Assembly (NCBI GenBank): GCA_026075535.2
Contig: AP026550.1
Span: 1,364,001 to 1,428,000, forward strand
DNA: 64,000 bases
Direction: 5' to 3'
Source: Tricholoma matsutake
Lineage: Eukaryota; Basidiomycota; Agaricomycetes; Agaricales; Tricholomataceae
Shown: piece after piece, positions 23,201-33,922 of the stretch
Numbering within the stretch: position 1 is the stretch's first letter
How the letters are laid out: every line of letters begins with the position of its first letter
Notes under the pieces: generated by a model
What the model saw: the letters and a program-made list of their open reading frames with translations, nothing else
Databases searched by the model: none
What the model was told of the DNA's origin: nothing
Made by a program: the position numbers and the translations under genes

Positions 23201-23634
23201 GGTTCGGGGGAGCCATTGTTGACTCCAGATGGTCCTGCCTCACCCATCTGCAAGTCCAGATTTGCTTCCGGAATGACCTGCGATGGACAACCTTGATCGT
23301 TGACATTTCCTGGGAGATCATTAGATGTATAGTTGTCAAAATCCTCACCCATAGTAGAGTTATGCATGGCATCCTCCACTAACAAAAGGGCTCGTTGAGC
23401 AGGAGCTCAGCGTCCAATGACCTGTTGCTTCAGTGAAGGGCGAGATGATTTCTTTTGTCTGGTCTTCCTTATTGAGGGCTGGTTCTGTGCAAGGATACTC
23501 GACATCAAAAGTGAAGGACCTTGCCCTGTCTCATGATGCCTTTCAGTCTTCCGGATGACCAACTTGCCACAATTACATGCACAGAGACGCTTAGGGGCCA
23601 TGACTGAGGAGCAGATGTTAGTGGGCATGCTCAT
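20218..23634 (-). pseudogene. Plavaka-like (CACTA-related, tnp2-type) transposase, degenerate
   Basis: Reading leftward: an N-terminal Cys motif (CACNCGK near 23575); an acidic/Ser-rich linker; then CCPSSCVCYTGPY and CPKCNTDCY (zinc knuckle-like, 22675-22480). The core follows: LGLSADGFGPFKRHTKTAWP, NYNLPPKERF, GVVPGPKKPCDFDSFLWPL, VVFGDIPAVSMIMHMKGHN and SPCHMC. A segment YDFIHLIWANLIPNL and a long C-terminal region ending VDLNQIKCVVGCIKDCGRW close it. These blocks are diagnostic of the tnp2/Plavaka family common in basidiomycetes; the D in ADGF and in FGDIP are candidate catalytic acids. The frame shifts at about 21810 and 21520, and stops occur near 22340, 21215 and 20550, so it is probably inactive, although some breaks could be introns. 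I did not find matching terminal repeats. Confidence 0.75.
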
Positions 23635-24050
23635 AGGGACACGGGGATCAGCTCACCAGAATATACCTCTCCACACCTGTTATCGTCCTCCTCGTTGTCA
23701 ACTTGAGCCTTGATATCAATGAAACAGCGGAACACTGTGCATCGTGCCTTCAGCAACATTCCTAAGTTTTCTATGAGCAGATATCAGCATTTTGTATTGA
23801 TTTTTATTGGATTCTTAGGCTTATTTTTTGTATTATCATTCATTTGGCATGTACTATGTATCTACTTTACTGACTAGCAAAATGAATCAAAAGGAACTTA
23901 CTCAAGGGGGGCAATGAGGAGGACGGCAGACCAAGAAAAGTTGAAGGTGGTGGTTGGGATGAAAGCGAGAAAGTGTGCGAAACCCGGCAAACAAATGTTG
24001 ATATTGTTCGGAATGTTCAATCCTTGGCTATCCGGTTATGTCTTACCCTA
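23635..24050. other. Gap between Plavaka remnant and GTCCAGTCC repeat
   Basis: About 400 bp. A short stretch at 23880-24050 (CTCAAGGGGGGCAATGAGGA onward) could be a 5' exon of the Spt5-like gene downstream, but no frame is convincing. Otherwise nothing recognised. Confidence 0.3.
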
Positions 24051-24053
24051 AGG

Positions 24054-24856
24054 GTCCAGTCCATAGGACCGAAAAAAATTGGACTGAATTGGACCGGAAC
24101 AGACCAGTGGTCTATTTATGGACTGGTCTTTTGCAGTTCAGTTAGCAGTCTTTCCATTTTGAAAAATGTTGTAAAACCGAAGAAAACTGGTCTAAACTGG
24201 TTAGGACCGGTTTTATCATGGGAACATATATTGGACCATGTTCCCACATGAAATCCGGAGAATTCGACCTCTGGTTCATAAAAAATGGTTAAGAATTGAG
24301 CAAGATATAACCAAATCTATTTTTGTATGAGTATTTTGTTGTATCAGATTGATTTTCATTTCATCTTACTCATATGTTGATCATTTGCTTGATTCTATTA
24401 ATGATCATAGGACTAACATGTATAATAATACTCCCACCATTTGTCAATGCATGCTATGCATCACATAATTTATGGTTGTCACATTACATTTCTTGGTGTT
24501 CAGCACGAGATGTATTTTTATATTGATCATAGCCAAGTCAAATGTTGATGAAATGTCTTAAAAGTTAGACCGAATGATGTGGAATTACAATGTCTATCCA
24601 TCTGTATAGTGGTTATAAGGTCCGGGTAATATTTGCTAAGATACATATGGGTTATATTGATATGACAAATTTCATGACACAACATCGGTCTAAACCAGTC
24701 TTAACTGGTCTTTTTTGGTCTTTTAACCAGAAAGGACTGGTTCTAGGTGGTCAAGTTCGGTTCTAGCAGTATCTGGGTTGGTCCTGGACTGGTTTAGGTT
24801 GCAGTCTTTACGTTTTTGGGTCAAAAAACCGAACTGGACTGGACTCTTAAACATTA
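24054..24856. mobile_element. Nonautonomous element with AAGRGTCCAGTCC ends
   Basis: The left end TAAGGGTCCAGTCC and right end GGACTGGACTCTTA are inverted, and both subterminal regions are rich in GGACCGG/ACTGGTC repeats (24060-24260 and 24680-24850). The middle is AT-rich and noncoding. Similar ACTGGTC-rich subterminal sequence marks the elements at 31679-33922 and 48359-49378, so it probably belongs to the same hAT-like group. No target-site duplication could be matched, so the ends are approximate. Confidence 0.55.
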
Positions 24857-24879
24857 GCCATTAATCTGTTTACATTCTA

Positions 24880-27371
24880 GATGACTTCATTGACAATCAG
24901 GTTGGACAACCAAAAGATGCGCCAGGGCTCCTGGGGAACAAGCTGCCTGACCAAGGCAAGGAGGATCTGAATGACTTCTTGTCAGGAATCTTGGAACGGT
25001 CATGTAACCTCAATGCACAGCGGCCAAGATATGATGACGATGTTGATTCCAATGACTCAGACACCCTGGCTGCCATCACTTCATGCATGCCAACTAATGC
25101 AGACTATCCATTACTGAGGGTTCACTGTGCTGTGAGCCTCAATCATTACAATTTTGTGATAGCCTACTGACTTATTATATCTAGCCAGGGAAGGAGAGTG
25201 ACACCATAGCCTACCTGTTTAGGGTTGTGCAATCAGAACACAAGTTGAGGTCTGCATTCTCGCAGGATTCAGTTTGTGGGTGGTTTTATATCAAGGCCTT
25301 CATGAACCCCATGCTGTCTAAGCTGCTACATTTTAACCCACAACTTATTTGCCCACAAGAGGGTTTTGGGGCGATTGACATGGAAGAGTGGACTATGCTA
25401 TTGGATATGGATGATGAAAGGTACCCCTCTGTTGGAGATTGGGTTACCATGCGCCGTGGGTTGTACAAAGGGGATGTAGGCTATGTTTGGTCCATCGAGA
25501 ACTGGGGTCAAATCACCCTTCTTTTAGTTCCTCACCTCCCTTCCCCTCCCATGGTTGGTTCTTCTTCCGGGAAAAGGAAACGATCTGGTACCCACACCGA
25601 CCCCCGCCTGTTTACCAAGGACATGGTGATGAACTTTGCGAGGAACCACGGCGTCACACAATTCCAGAAAGGGAAGGACGATTCATGGTGGACCATCTTG
25701 GGTCATAAGTTCAAGCATGCTCTCGAAGTTAGGACATTCCACCACCATTCAGTCTCGTCTACCTCTGTCTCCATGCCTAGTAGTACATTTTACGAGTTTA
25801 AAAAGGCCCCTCACCCAGACATCATGAACGCAACATTCCCTTGCCCTTCAGAATGGAAATTTTCTGAAGGTGAACATGTGGTAGCCATTAAGCCCTCAGA
25901 AAAGCGAGGCATTATTAAAGCCGTGCATCCTCATTCAGTGGAGGTGGATCTTGAGGATGGCAAGGGCATAGCAAATGTCCCTTGGTCCAATTTGAGAAAG
26001 TATGTTGCTGTTGGTAACTTTGCCAAAGTGATAAGTGGAGCTCTCTGTGGAGAAAAAGGATGGGTAGTAGAAATTAGTGGTGATGAATTTGAAAGTGTTC
26101 AGATCACTGAATGGTCCGAATGCCAAGAAATAAGTGGTGGCATAACAGCTGTTGGAAGGGGCAGCATACATGGCGGAGTGCTTCACAACATCCTAATGGT
26201 AGGTACATGGCCAAACTTTTGCAACCAACCACTAATCAACCTTTACCAGGGACACCATGTCCATATAAATTGGGTCAAGGTTATCGACCCACCACTCACA
26301 TTTACAAAGCAACAGTCTATGTCAAGCAGTACATCAGCAGATCTGCTCATTGCCCACCCAACCTGTCCATTCGCATCGGATTTATCAGAGTGTGCACCAT
26401 GGATCAAAATGGAAGTCGTTGACTGCAAGGTCAAGCATCCAATGAAGGGTTATCATGCAATCATCAAGGATGTTCTGCCTCTGCAGGACAATTTAAGTGG
26501 CCTCAGAATAACCGCTCAGTTCACCCACATTAACCCTGCCCATCCATTCAAAACTGAGGTTTTGGACTATGATGACCTTGTGGAAGTATCATATGTTACT
26601 CTAATTTCTGTCGGTGGGCATTGTGACTAATTTCCTTCAAGTTCCGGTCTCCACTTATATGATTTTTCCCCGTCTTCGAGTGACCTCTTCAAACCTCTTC
26701 TGAGACATCCTGCGAGGGCTCCAGCACCCCGGCAAACCCCAGCTGATAGTGGTAGTTGTACCCCCATGCCAAATTACATTCTCTCATTGCCCGCTTGGAA
26801 TCCATCATCATGGACTCCACGGACTCCCCTCCCTGATTCCCCAGAGATCGAGTTGGCTTCCTCTTCTCATCAGCTGCCTATCTCCCCACAGCAGCAACGT
26901 CCAGTGCACCCTCTACTAGACTCGCAACTTACTGGTGCAAAAATGAAGGTATCGGTTACGGGTGGAGAACATAAAGATAAGGAAGTGACTGTTACAATTA
27001 TGCAAGTATCTGGGCAACTATCCATCCGGTTCTCGCACTACAAGACATCAGGATTTTTGCCTCTGGAACAGGTTTCTCCCAAGCACCCTCACCTGATGCG
27101 CAACAATGGGCCACTTGTTGTGATTGACGGTGAGCACTGTGGCAAAAATGTTCACCGAATCCACCATTGATACGAAGATGGTCGACCAATTGTCATGGTG
27201 GCTGTTATCCATCGGATGGAGGATGGTCAAGGAAGTCTCTTGGAGGAATGCTTGGAGTTCAGTCCTGATGAACTGTGTGTCAGCCATGAGACAAAGGAGG
27301 AAAAACAATGGAACAATGGACTGATGTCTGGTCTTTGCAAGGAGGCGAGGAAGACGCATGCAGATAAGTGA
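24880..27371 (+). pseudogene. Spt5-like NGN/KOW-domain protein, nearly complete but with two in-frame stops
   Basis: An acidic exon (24880-25131, ...RPRYDDDVDSNDSDTLAAI) is joined by a 53-bp intron (25132-25184, gtgagc..tctag) to a long exon. The reading HCA|PGKESDTIAYLFRVV..SEHKL then matches an NGN-like segment (..WFYIKAFMNPMLSKLL). A first KOW motif is VGDWVTMRRGLYKGDVGYV (about 25430-25490); others are GEHVVAIKPSEKRGIIKAV, VGNFAKVISGALCGEKGWV and, near the C-terminus, GEHKDKEVTVT and DGEHCGKNVHRIHH. TAA at 26628-26630 and TGA at 27168-27170 interrupt one otherwise continuous frame ending at 27371. True Spt5 binds RNA polymerase II with Spt4; this divergent, stand-alone form belongs to an expanded Agaricomycete family whose role is unknown. 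TGA at 27168 fits CGA to TGA decay. Confidence 0.7.
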
Positions 27372-27469
27372 TCAAGTTTTTACGAAGCATAGAATATCTA
27401 GATACTCTATAATTTATCCTATGTGCCTGTTATAATTACTTTCCGCTGCTTATTCTGCCCACCATCGTC

Positions 27470-27575
27470 ATCTTTCTTTCTCTCATTGTCTTTCTTTCTC
27501 TCGTCATCTTTCTTTCTCTTGTCGTCTTTCTTTCTCTCATCGTCTTTCTTTCTCTCGTCCTCTTGTTTCTGCCCT
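27470..27575. repeat. 18-bp tandem repeat encoding ERKKDD units on the minus strand
   Basis: About six imperfect copies of CTTTCTTTCTCTCATCGT, read on the minus strand as ERKKDD/ERKKDN hexapeptides. The frame is open on the minus strand from about 27605 to 27423, directly downstream of the small minus-strand gene, and could be its highly charged tail or a simple microsatellite. Confidence 0.7.
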
Positions 27576-27584
27576 GCTTCTTTA

Positions 27585-28040
27585 CTCATTGGACATTCAT
27601 GTTGAAGACCAGGTTCACTAGGTGGCTATTATCAATGTAGATCTGGATTGTGACGTTCTCCTGTATTTCTGATGGTATGTCATGGCAACCTATCAAGTAA
27701 GTATCTTTGCATACCTTTTGTTCTGATGGTTGGGTACTGACATCTACATCCCTGTTAGGGACTGGGCTGGCTTGTCTGGTATCTATGTGGAGTCTTCAGC
27801 TTCCATTTGCCTGCAGACAAACCAGTGCTTACCCGAGACATTGGAGACATCAGGACAGTCAACCCACACCCTATTCTCCAGTAGGCCAAGTTGGTTCTCC
27901 ACCATATAACTTTCAAGCTCTGTATCTGGTTCTGTCAGACTTTCCTCAACATCGGAGGTGCCATCACTGATGCTAATAACACTCCCAACATGATGGTGAA
28001 TAGCAGGGCAAATGTGGGGGGATTTCTGGTTTGTGGACAT
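27585..28040 (-). CDS. Small hypothetical protein, possible multi-exon gene
   Basis: An ATG at 28040 opens MSTNQKSPHICPAIHHHVGS followed by an acidic Ser/Thr segment (ISDGTSDVEESLTEPDTELE) and VWVDCPDVSNVSGKHWFVC. Donor- and acceptor-like sites at about 27745 (ctaacag) and 27713-27685 (gtatgc..gatag) would join DVDVSTQPSEQK to CHDIPSEIQENVTIQIYIDN and NSHLVNLVFNMNVQ. I do not recognise a domain. It lies convergently 3' of the Spt5-like pseudogene. The codon pattern looks like protein, but splicing is uncertain, so confidence is low. Confidence 0.35.
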
Positions 28041-28209
28041 TCTATTTTCCTGACTTGTAACCTACTTTATATATTGCAGGTTTCGTTAGTCTACCCGTGC
28101 GACCACCCACACCAAGTTGAAGATCCGGAACACTAGCAATGTAATGTCTCCCTGTGCATTTACATTATTTGCATCCGTTAGCTTCTGATACCATCAACTA
28201 ACATTGTTC

Positions 28210-28690
28210 GCCCAAGGTCCAGCCTAGAGCAATGAGAGTCACCACGTACTTTGAGCCCAAATCCAGTCTAGCGAAATGCATCCCCTGAACATGTTAATTG
28301 CATCCCTGGCTTTGCACCCACTCCCTTACCCAATGCCCAAGCTCTGGCCTAGAGCAATGAAAGTCGCCATGTACTTTGAGCCCAAATCCAGTCTAGCAAA
28401 ATGCATCCCCTGAACATGTTAATTGCATCTCTGGCTTTGCGCCAACTCCCTTACCCAATGCCCAAGCTCCGGCCCCAAGCAATGAGCACAATTTCCACCC
28501 ATACATTAAGTCTAGTCTATAGAAATTCATTGCCCTGAATGTGTTAATTGCATCCCTGTCTTTACAGCGCCTCCTGCTCCCAACACACAAGCTCTGGCCT
28601 TGAGCAATGAGCTGCCACATATGTTAAGTCCAGTCTACATGAAATGTGTCCCCTTGAATGCATTGATCACATCCTGTCATCATTTCCAGG
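28210..28690. repeat. Tandem repeat, about 122-bp unit, 4 copies
   Basis: Units contain ATGCATCCCCTGAACATG, TTAATTGCATCCCTG, CAAGCTCTGGCC and GAGCAATGA. The anchor near TTAATTGCATC recurs at about 28295, 28418 and 28540, with a diverged fourth copy near 28662 (periods about 123, 122 and 122). Noncoding; it fills the space between the small minus-strand gene and the coiled-coil gene. Confidence 0.75.
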
Positions 28691-28864
28691 AACATTCAAG
28701 TTGTCCTCTGCACAAAATGTGGTCCTCAACTTCTAGTTTTTCTGACCCTTGTGCCAGAAGACTTATCTTGTGGTTCGCCTCTGCAGCGCATAGACTATAC
28801 AGGGATCTTATCCTTTGTTGAGTCCTTAAGAGCATGTTGTTACCTACCAATCCTCATGGTGAAA

Positions 28865-29748
28865 ATGTCAGTGTCTAAGAAATCCAAGCAAGGTGGTAAG
28901 GCAAAGTCAGCGTCGACCTCTCTTGCAAAGAAAGTGGGAGGTTAGTGTTTCACTATTTTGCATTGAGACGGTATCGCTTACTGTGCTACACTTGACTAGG
29001 GACAGCAGCAAAAACCTTGGAGGCTCAGTTGAAGGAACTAAAGGGTGCAGTCGCTGTTTTTCTCCTTCATACATTCCTGACAACCATCATCAGCTGAGAA
29101 CGATGTCTTGTGCAAGGCTGCAGCTGCTAAAGAAAACACCACGATGATGATACCACGGCCACCCAGAGGAAGCAGCGTTGCCGGTAATGGATTCAACTTA
29201 CAAACTGCGATGCGCCTTGAGGATGATACTGATTTGTACACTGCCCTTCGCATAAGTTGATCCCTTGTGCACATAGCCTTTCTGAGGATTAGTAGCATTG
29301 TGTCCAGGACTTAACCGCCACAGCCAGGCTTGACTGTTCTGTTATGTGGCACCGCCAACCAAAGCCGGTCGTTGCCAAAATCATTGCAATGGTATGTTCT
29401 TATCTGCTTTCTTACCTCATTCTTAGATGGATCTCCTAGGCTCAAGAGCACCACTACTACTTCAAGCGTTTCCCGCATGGTTGGGTGGTTGAAGAATTTA
29501 TTAAGTCCAGTCTGAAGAACAAGCGTGCCTATGCCCGTAAACACAGATATTTTGCTGTAATGACAAACTTGGATGATGTAGTGGATGAGGATGAGAAGGA
29601 TAGGGACAACACAGAGGATATGGATGATGCGGAGGATGATGTGGGGGATGCAGGGGATGTGGAGGATGTGGAGGAAGACATGGAGGATGAAGGTGACAAG
29701 GGCAAGGGACTCGAAGAGGATAGGGGTAGCTCAGATGATGATGCTTGA
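28865..29748 (+). CDS. Acidic coiled-coil protein of an expanded basidiomycete family, probably damaged
   Basis: Exon 1 (28865-28940) encodes a Lys/Ser-rich start MSVSKKSKQGGKAKSASTS. A 59-bp intron (gttagt..actag) leads to exon 2 (29000-29044, TAAKTLEAQLKELK). A 49-bp intron (29045-29093, gtgcag..atcag) leads to AENDVLCKAAAAKENTTMM, a leucine/alanine coiled coil, then PRPPRGSSVAGNGFNLQTAM. A later intron (29391-29438, gtatgt..cctag) joins WHRQPKPVVAKIIAM to AQEHHYYFKRFPHGWVVEEF and IKSSLKNKRAYARK. The tail is almost purely acidic (DEDEKDRDNTEDMDDAEDD and following) to the stop at 29746-29748. A TGA near 29257 and an unresolved region at 29260-29300 suggest one lesion or an extra intron. I recognise the family's shape from other Agaricomycetes but know no function; a nuclear, DNA-associated role is a guess from composition. 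Confidence 0.5.
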
Positions 29749-31014
29749 AATGTGATCATGCTCTGTATGTATGGCCTGAATTTCGGCCAATAACAAATGA
29801 TTTCCAATGGGGGGGACCACTACCCATAACAGTTGAAAAGTCACTGCTAGCAGTATGAAACCTGTTGATAAAACTACTACATAAAGTAGATGAATTCTTC
29901 CACTCTCAAAGAGCCTGGAAAGTTGATGAAATCCAACCTGGGTAGAGGTTGTTATTCTCACCCATATAAAGATGAAAACAACCCATGGGATGGTATGAAT
30001 TAGGACAAATTCTGTGAGGAATTCATCCCTTTGACACCCTTAAATGGGGGGGGGGAAATTCCTTCTTTCATTCCCCTTACAGTTGATGAAATTCAGCCCA
30101 TGTAGAGGAGTGTTATTTTTGCCCATATAAAGATGAAAACCATCCCATAGGATGAATTTGGTGTAGGATGAACTGGGGACAAAATTCGGGAGGTTTTCAT
30201 CCCATTGACTCATCCCTTGCATATAGAAAAAAACCTCCTTTTTCACTCCTCTTAGGGGTAGATTTTCAGTCCAACTCCTGATGAAACTTATTCCATTCTG
30301 GGGTTTATCAATACATGAAAACTATACCATAAATATATCAATTTACACTATTCAAAGGTGTGAAATGTGGGATGGGTTTCCTACTCTGCAGGCCCCATAG
30401 TGAGCATATCTGTAAAATGCTATACTTTACAATTTCATTCAATCTGTCACCCCTTGTGATGTGTGACCACTTGTCTGAACTTTTGGTTTTGTCAGTTGCA
30501 GCATAGCCATGTGACCTTGGAAAATTTTGTGCTGATTTTCATCAGGTAATGGCTGATTTTGGACAATTTTGTGACATTTTCCTCCAGTGGATTCATCACC
30601 TGGAGAGTGGGATGCAGGACAGGTGTGACATTTTGTTGATTTTGGAAGGCCTGTGACATGTGACCAACAAATTGAATGAAATGGTACACTATACTTAGTT
30701 TATGGTAAGTTGCTGAATTACCAAACAACCAAAAATTGTCAGATAGACAGTATTGGTACAGGGGTATCAGAGTTTGTTTTCTGGCCACATTCCAATACTT
30801 TCCACTCCCCCACCCATTCTGATTGGACTCTGAATTGTCCAATTTGTCCAATCAGAGTCCAATCAGAATCCTAGGAATCTGATTGGATTCCTATGGACTG
30901 GATATCTTTCTTTGCCAATGTTCACTCCATGTAAACTCCAATCAAATTCCAACATTATTCCAAGTTAATTCCAATACAAAGTGAGGTTACAGGAATCTGA
31001 TAGGAGTCTGATGG
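29749..31014. other. Gene-free repeat-rich region
   Basis: Two diverged units of about 162 bp (anchors CCCATATAAAGATGAAAAC at about 29960 and 30122) form a short tandem duplication. Positions 30800-31010 have repeated GATTGGA/TCCAATC words that can fold back. No ORF with coding character and no RNA gene. Confidence 0.5.
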
Positions 31015-31178
31015 TGTTAGGAAACAGCCCATTACCTAATATATATTTATATTTATTTTATTACATTGAATTATGCTGAATTACACTACATGCACAAGGC
31101 ATGAGGATTTTATTTCACACACATCAATATGTATGCACATGTACGTGCATGTCGGTAGCAACATTGTACAATATATGT
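31015..31178 (+). repeat. Partial LTR copy, 164 bp
   Basis: It starts TGTTAGGAAACAGCCCATTA and matches the first 164 bp of the LTR that follows immediately, including GAATTATGCTGAAT and GGTAGCAA.ATTGTACAATAT. It is a truncated or tandemly duplicated LTR start. Confidence 0.75.
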
Positions 31179-31575
31179 TGTTAGGAAACAGCCCCATTAC
31201 CTAAGAAAATTTCATTTTTATTTTATTATGTCGAATTATGCTGAATGATGCTGAATGATGCTGAATGATGCTACATGCATGAAGGGTGAGAATTTTATTT
31301 CGCACACGTCAATATGTCACATGTATGCACACATTGGTAGCAATGTACAATATATGTAACATACTATATAAACCCCAAATATACACCTAGGGGACCCCAG
31401 TTGTGTTCTCTTAGGTATTCCACCTACACCAAACACCTTCCTCAATCAACTCATCTATTAATAGCCCTTGCATCAAAACCATCAATTCTGCCATCACATG
31501 TGCACATCCTGTCCCCTTGTTGTAGAGAGAACCCACACAGTCTTAGCTAGCAGATAAGTCAGTGTTGCTCTAACA
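31179..31575 (+). repeat. 5' LTR of a truncated LTR retrotransposon
   Basis: It begins TGTTAG and ends CTAACA, perfect 6-bp inverted ends, 397 bp long. A TATA-like ACTATATAAACCC lies at about 31362, as expected for the U3/R boundary. The downstream leader leads to the gag at 37679. No second copy is present in the window, so the 3' end has been lost. Confidence 0.7.
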
Positions 31576-31678
31576 GAAGAACACAACTTCCCATATCAGT
31601 GCACCTTCTCTTTTGCACATACATCATTGTTTCACTGCACCACATTCAATTACTCATCCTTTTGGCATGAGCTGGAAG

Positions 31679-33922
31679 TAGTGTTTTAAGGTTTGGTTTT
31701 CAACCTCTAAGAGGGTTAACTGGGACCGTAACCAGTCTAGACCAGCACCCTAAGTCAGTTAGACCGTGACCAAACCAATTAGGACCAGTCCTAATCAGTT
31801 CAGTCTACTGGTTTAGACCGGTTTCAACCAGTTTTCGAGTCTACATAAATTATATTACATAGTAAATAAAATTATTTACATTCACACCCTGCGAGCAGGT
31901 GCTCGCAGCGGTGGGGTGTAGCTAGAGAATGAACAAATGAAAATGAAAATGAAAATGAAAATGAGAACCAAACAAAAAAAAAAGCTGCACCCTCTCATAC
32001 TTGTAGTGAGGGTGTGGGTTCTGGTGTTCTTGCCACTTGTCATTGGCCATCCCCGCTGTTCGTTTTCCCCACTGTTAGTTGTCACCATTGTTTGTTGTCC
32101 TGGCTATTTGTTGTCCCAGCTGTTTGCCATCATTGCACCCTCCCATTCACCCTGCGAGCAGGGTCTCGCAGCAGTGGCTCAGGACAGAGTGCCAGGGTTG
32201 GGCATGGGGTGTTGTTATAGCATATGTTAAGCCTAAGAACAAAGAGAAACCCATTAGTTAGTTAAAAGAAAAGAAAAGGAAGAAACTCACCTAGGGCCAG
32301 AACGACGATGAACAATGTTCTGTTGTTCCTCATCCATCATTCATCGCCCCATCATTCCTTGTCCTTGTCATTCGTCATTCTTCATCCCCCTTTGTCATCC
32401 CCATTGTTCTCCATCTGTTGTCCCTGTCATTTGCCATCCTCGCCATTCATTCATCATGCTCCAGAAACAGGCCCATTGCTGCCCAGCGAGCAGGGGCTCG
32501 CAGCAGCATTGCATGGGGTACCTACAGGGTTCGTGTGTGTCGTTTGGTGGACAATGTCATTATAAAGATTCTGGAACCTAAAAATGAAGAAAAACATTTA
32601 GTTAGTTTAAAAGAAAGAAATCAACTAAAAAGAAACATACCCGAGAGCCCAAACAACGTTAGTTTGTTGTTTGGCCCCCTGCATTGTGTTTGTTGGCTTG
32701 TGTGGTCATGGGTGCTGACAGGGTGGTGATGTGGCATTGAAAAGCCCCAGAGGGCAGATGAACAAAGGAGGGAATGTTGAGTTGCCAAAACGAATGTGTA
32801 TGCACATCATCGATCACTCGTTCCGGCAATTGCCGGATAGTGATCAATGCAGTGAGCACATTGATCTCAACAACCCTGGGGCCTCCTCCACTGTTGCCAA
32901 TGGTAAAAATATGGTTGAGATAATGTGGGGGAGTATTGTATTAATCTACTACAACTTGAATTTCATTTTTATGTTTAGTATTGCAAATGCATGAGAACTC
33001 GTCAAACTCAAGTTGATCAAGTCTTCAAATCAATGCATTTTTGCAGTATATCTGGCCACAACCCTTCCACATCACATAAAACACTTAACTACTTATTCCA
33101 GAACATACTGATACACTCTGTGATTTATTTCCAAGCCTTTGAACTATTTTCTGACATGTATTAAGCTCACAAATGGCAAAAATGTGAGAAATAACAACTT
33201 GCCATTTTCACTCTGAAATCTATTCTATATTCTTGGGGGAATCTAGAACTGCATGGCTTTTTAAATTTGACTCATTGGAAGATAAGTTATAGCTGTAAAA
33301 CTATCAAAACTGTCACCTGCCCTGTTACTCACTTTCTTTCCTTTCAAATAAGATTTTCACTGTTGGGAGGTGAGGTTTGGAGCATAAATATAAATTACTA
33401 CATGTTTACAAGGTCCTACTCATTTCTGGTGCTCGACGTGCAGCAAAATGGCATCTGGGCGCCCAGCATCATATTGTCCAGCAACTGCCAGATTGAGTGA
33501 TCGCGCAGTGATGGACACACGTGATTCTTGGAAAATGGCGCCACTTTTATTCTTTTTGTGCACAAACACAACCACATGGTCTGTGCATGGCCACAAGGTA
33601 TATAAACCCTCACCAAATGACTTCTTTTTCCCCAGGCTCATCCCATTTCATTTTATAATGGCAATATTAGTAGTATTTACATTAGTTTGTTATATGTTAT
33701 CTACATTAGTTTACTGTCCTGTAGTCTGAATGCAAAAGACTGGTTTAAACTGGTTTAAACCGGTTTTATAATGGTTTTCAAATGTTTTCAAAATGAGTTG
33801 ACCGGTAACTGAACCACGGTTTTGGTTACTCACTTTTTCAGAGAAAGGGACCAAACTGAAGCATGGACCATGGTTCAGTCTGGTTCGGTCTTCGGTCCTA
33901 TGGACTGAACCTTGATACACTA
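31679..33922. mobile_element. Nonautonomous hAT-like element, 2,244 bp
   Basis: Perfect 8-bp duplications GCTGGAAG flank it (31671-31678 and 33923-33930). The ends TAGTGTTTTAAGGTT and (reverse complement of the right end) TAGTGTATCAAGGTT form a 15-bp inverted repeat with two mismatches that fits the hAT YARNG pattern, followed by GGTTTAGACCGG-type subterminal repeats at both ends. It has no transposase. A reverse-oriented intron-hairpin cassette occupies about 31870-32740. It sits in the untranslated leader of the LTR element at 31179. Confidence 0.85.
31870..32740 (-). repeat. Intron-hairpin cassette, reverse orientation
   Basis: On the minus strand two intron-like modules are visible: donor CCTAG|GTGAGTTTCTTCC at about 32293 with branch TTAACTAACTAAT and acceptor TTCTTAG near 32231; and donor CTCGG|GTATGTTTCTTT near 32642 with branch TTAAACTAACTAAA. 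Hairpin motifs lie at 31887-31911 (CCCTGCGAGCAGGTGCTCGC), 32151-32174 and 32481-32506. Poly-purine AAAATG repeats at 31935-31965 mark the end. Confidence 0.5.

Noticed and set aside
23027..23296. Plus-strand Ser-rich frame opposite the Plavaka-like gene
   Set aside because: Shadow of the acidic/Ser-rich linker of the minus-strand transposase.
31935..32090. Membrane-like protein frame (FIFIFIFI) on the minus strand
   Set aside because: Comes from an AAAATG simple repeat; not conserved in other cassette copies.
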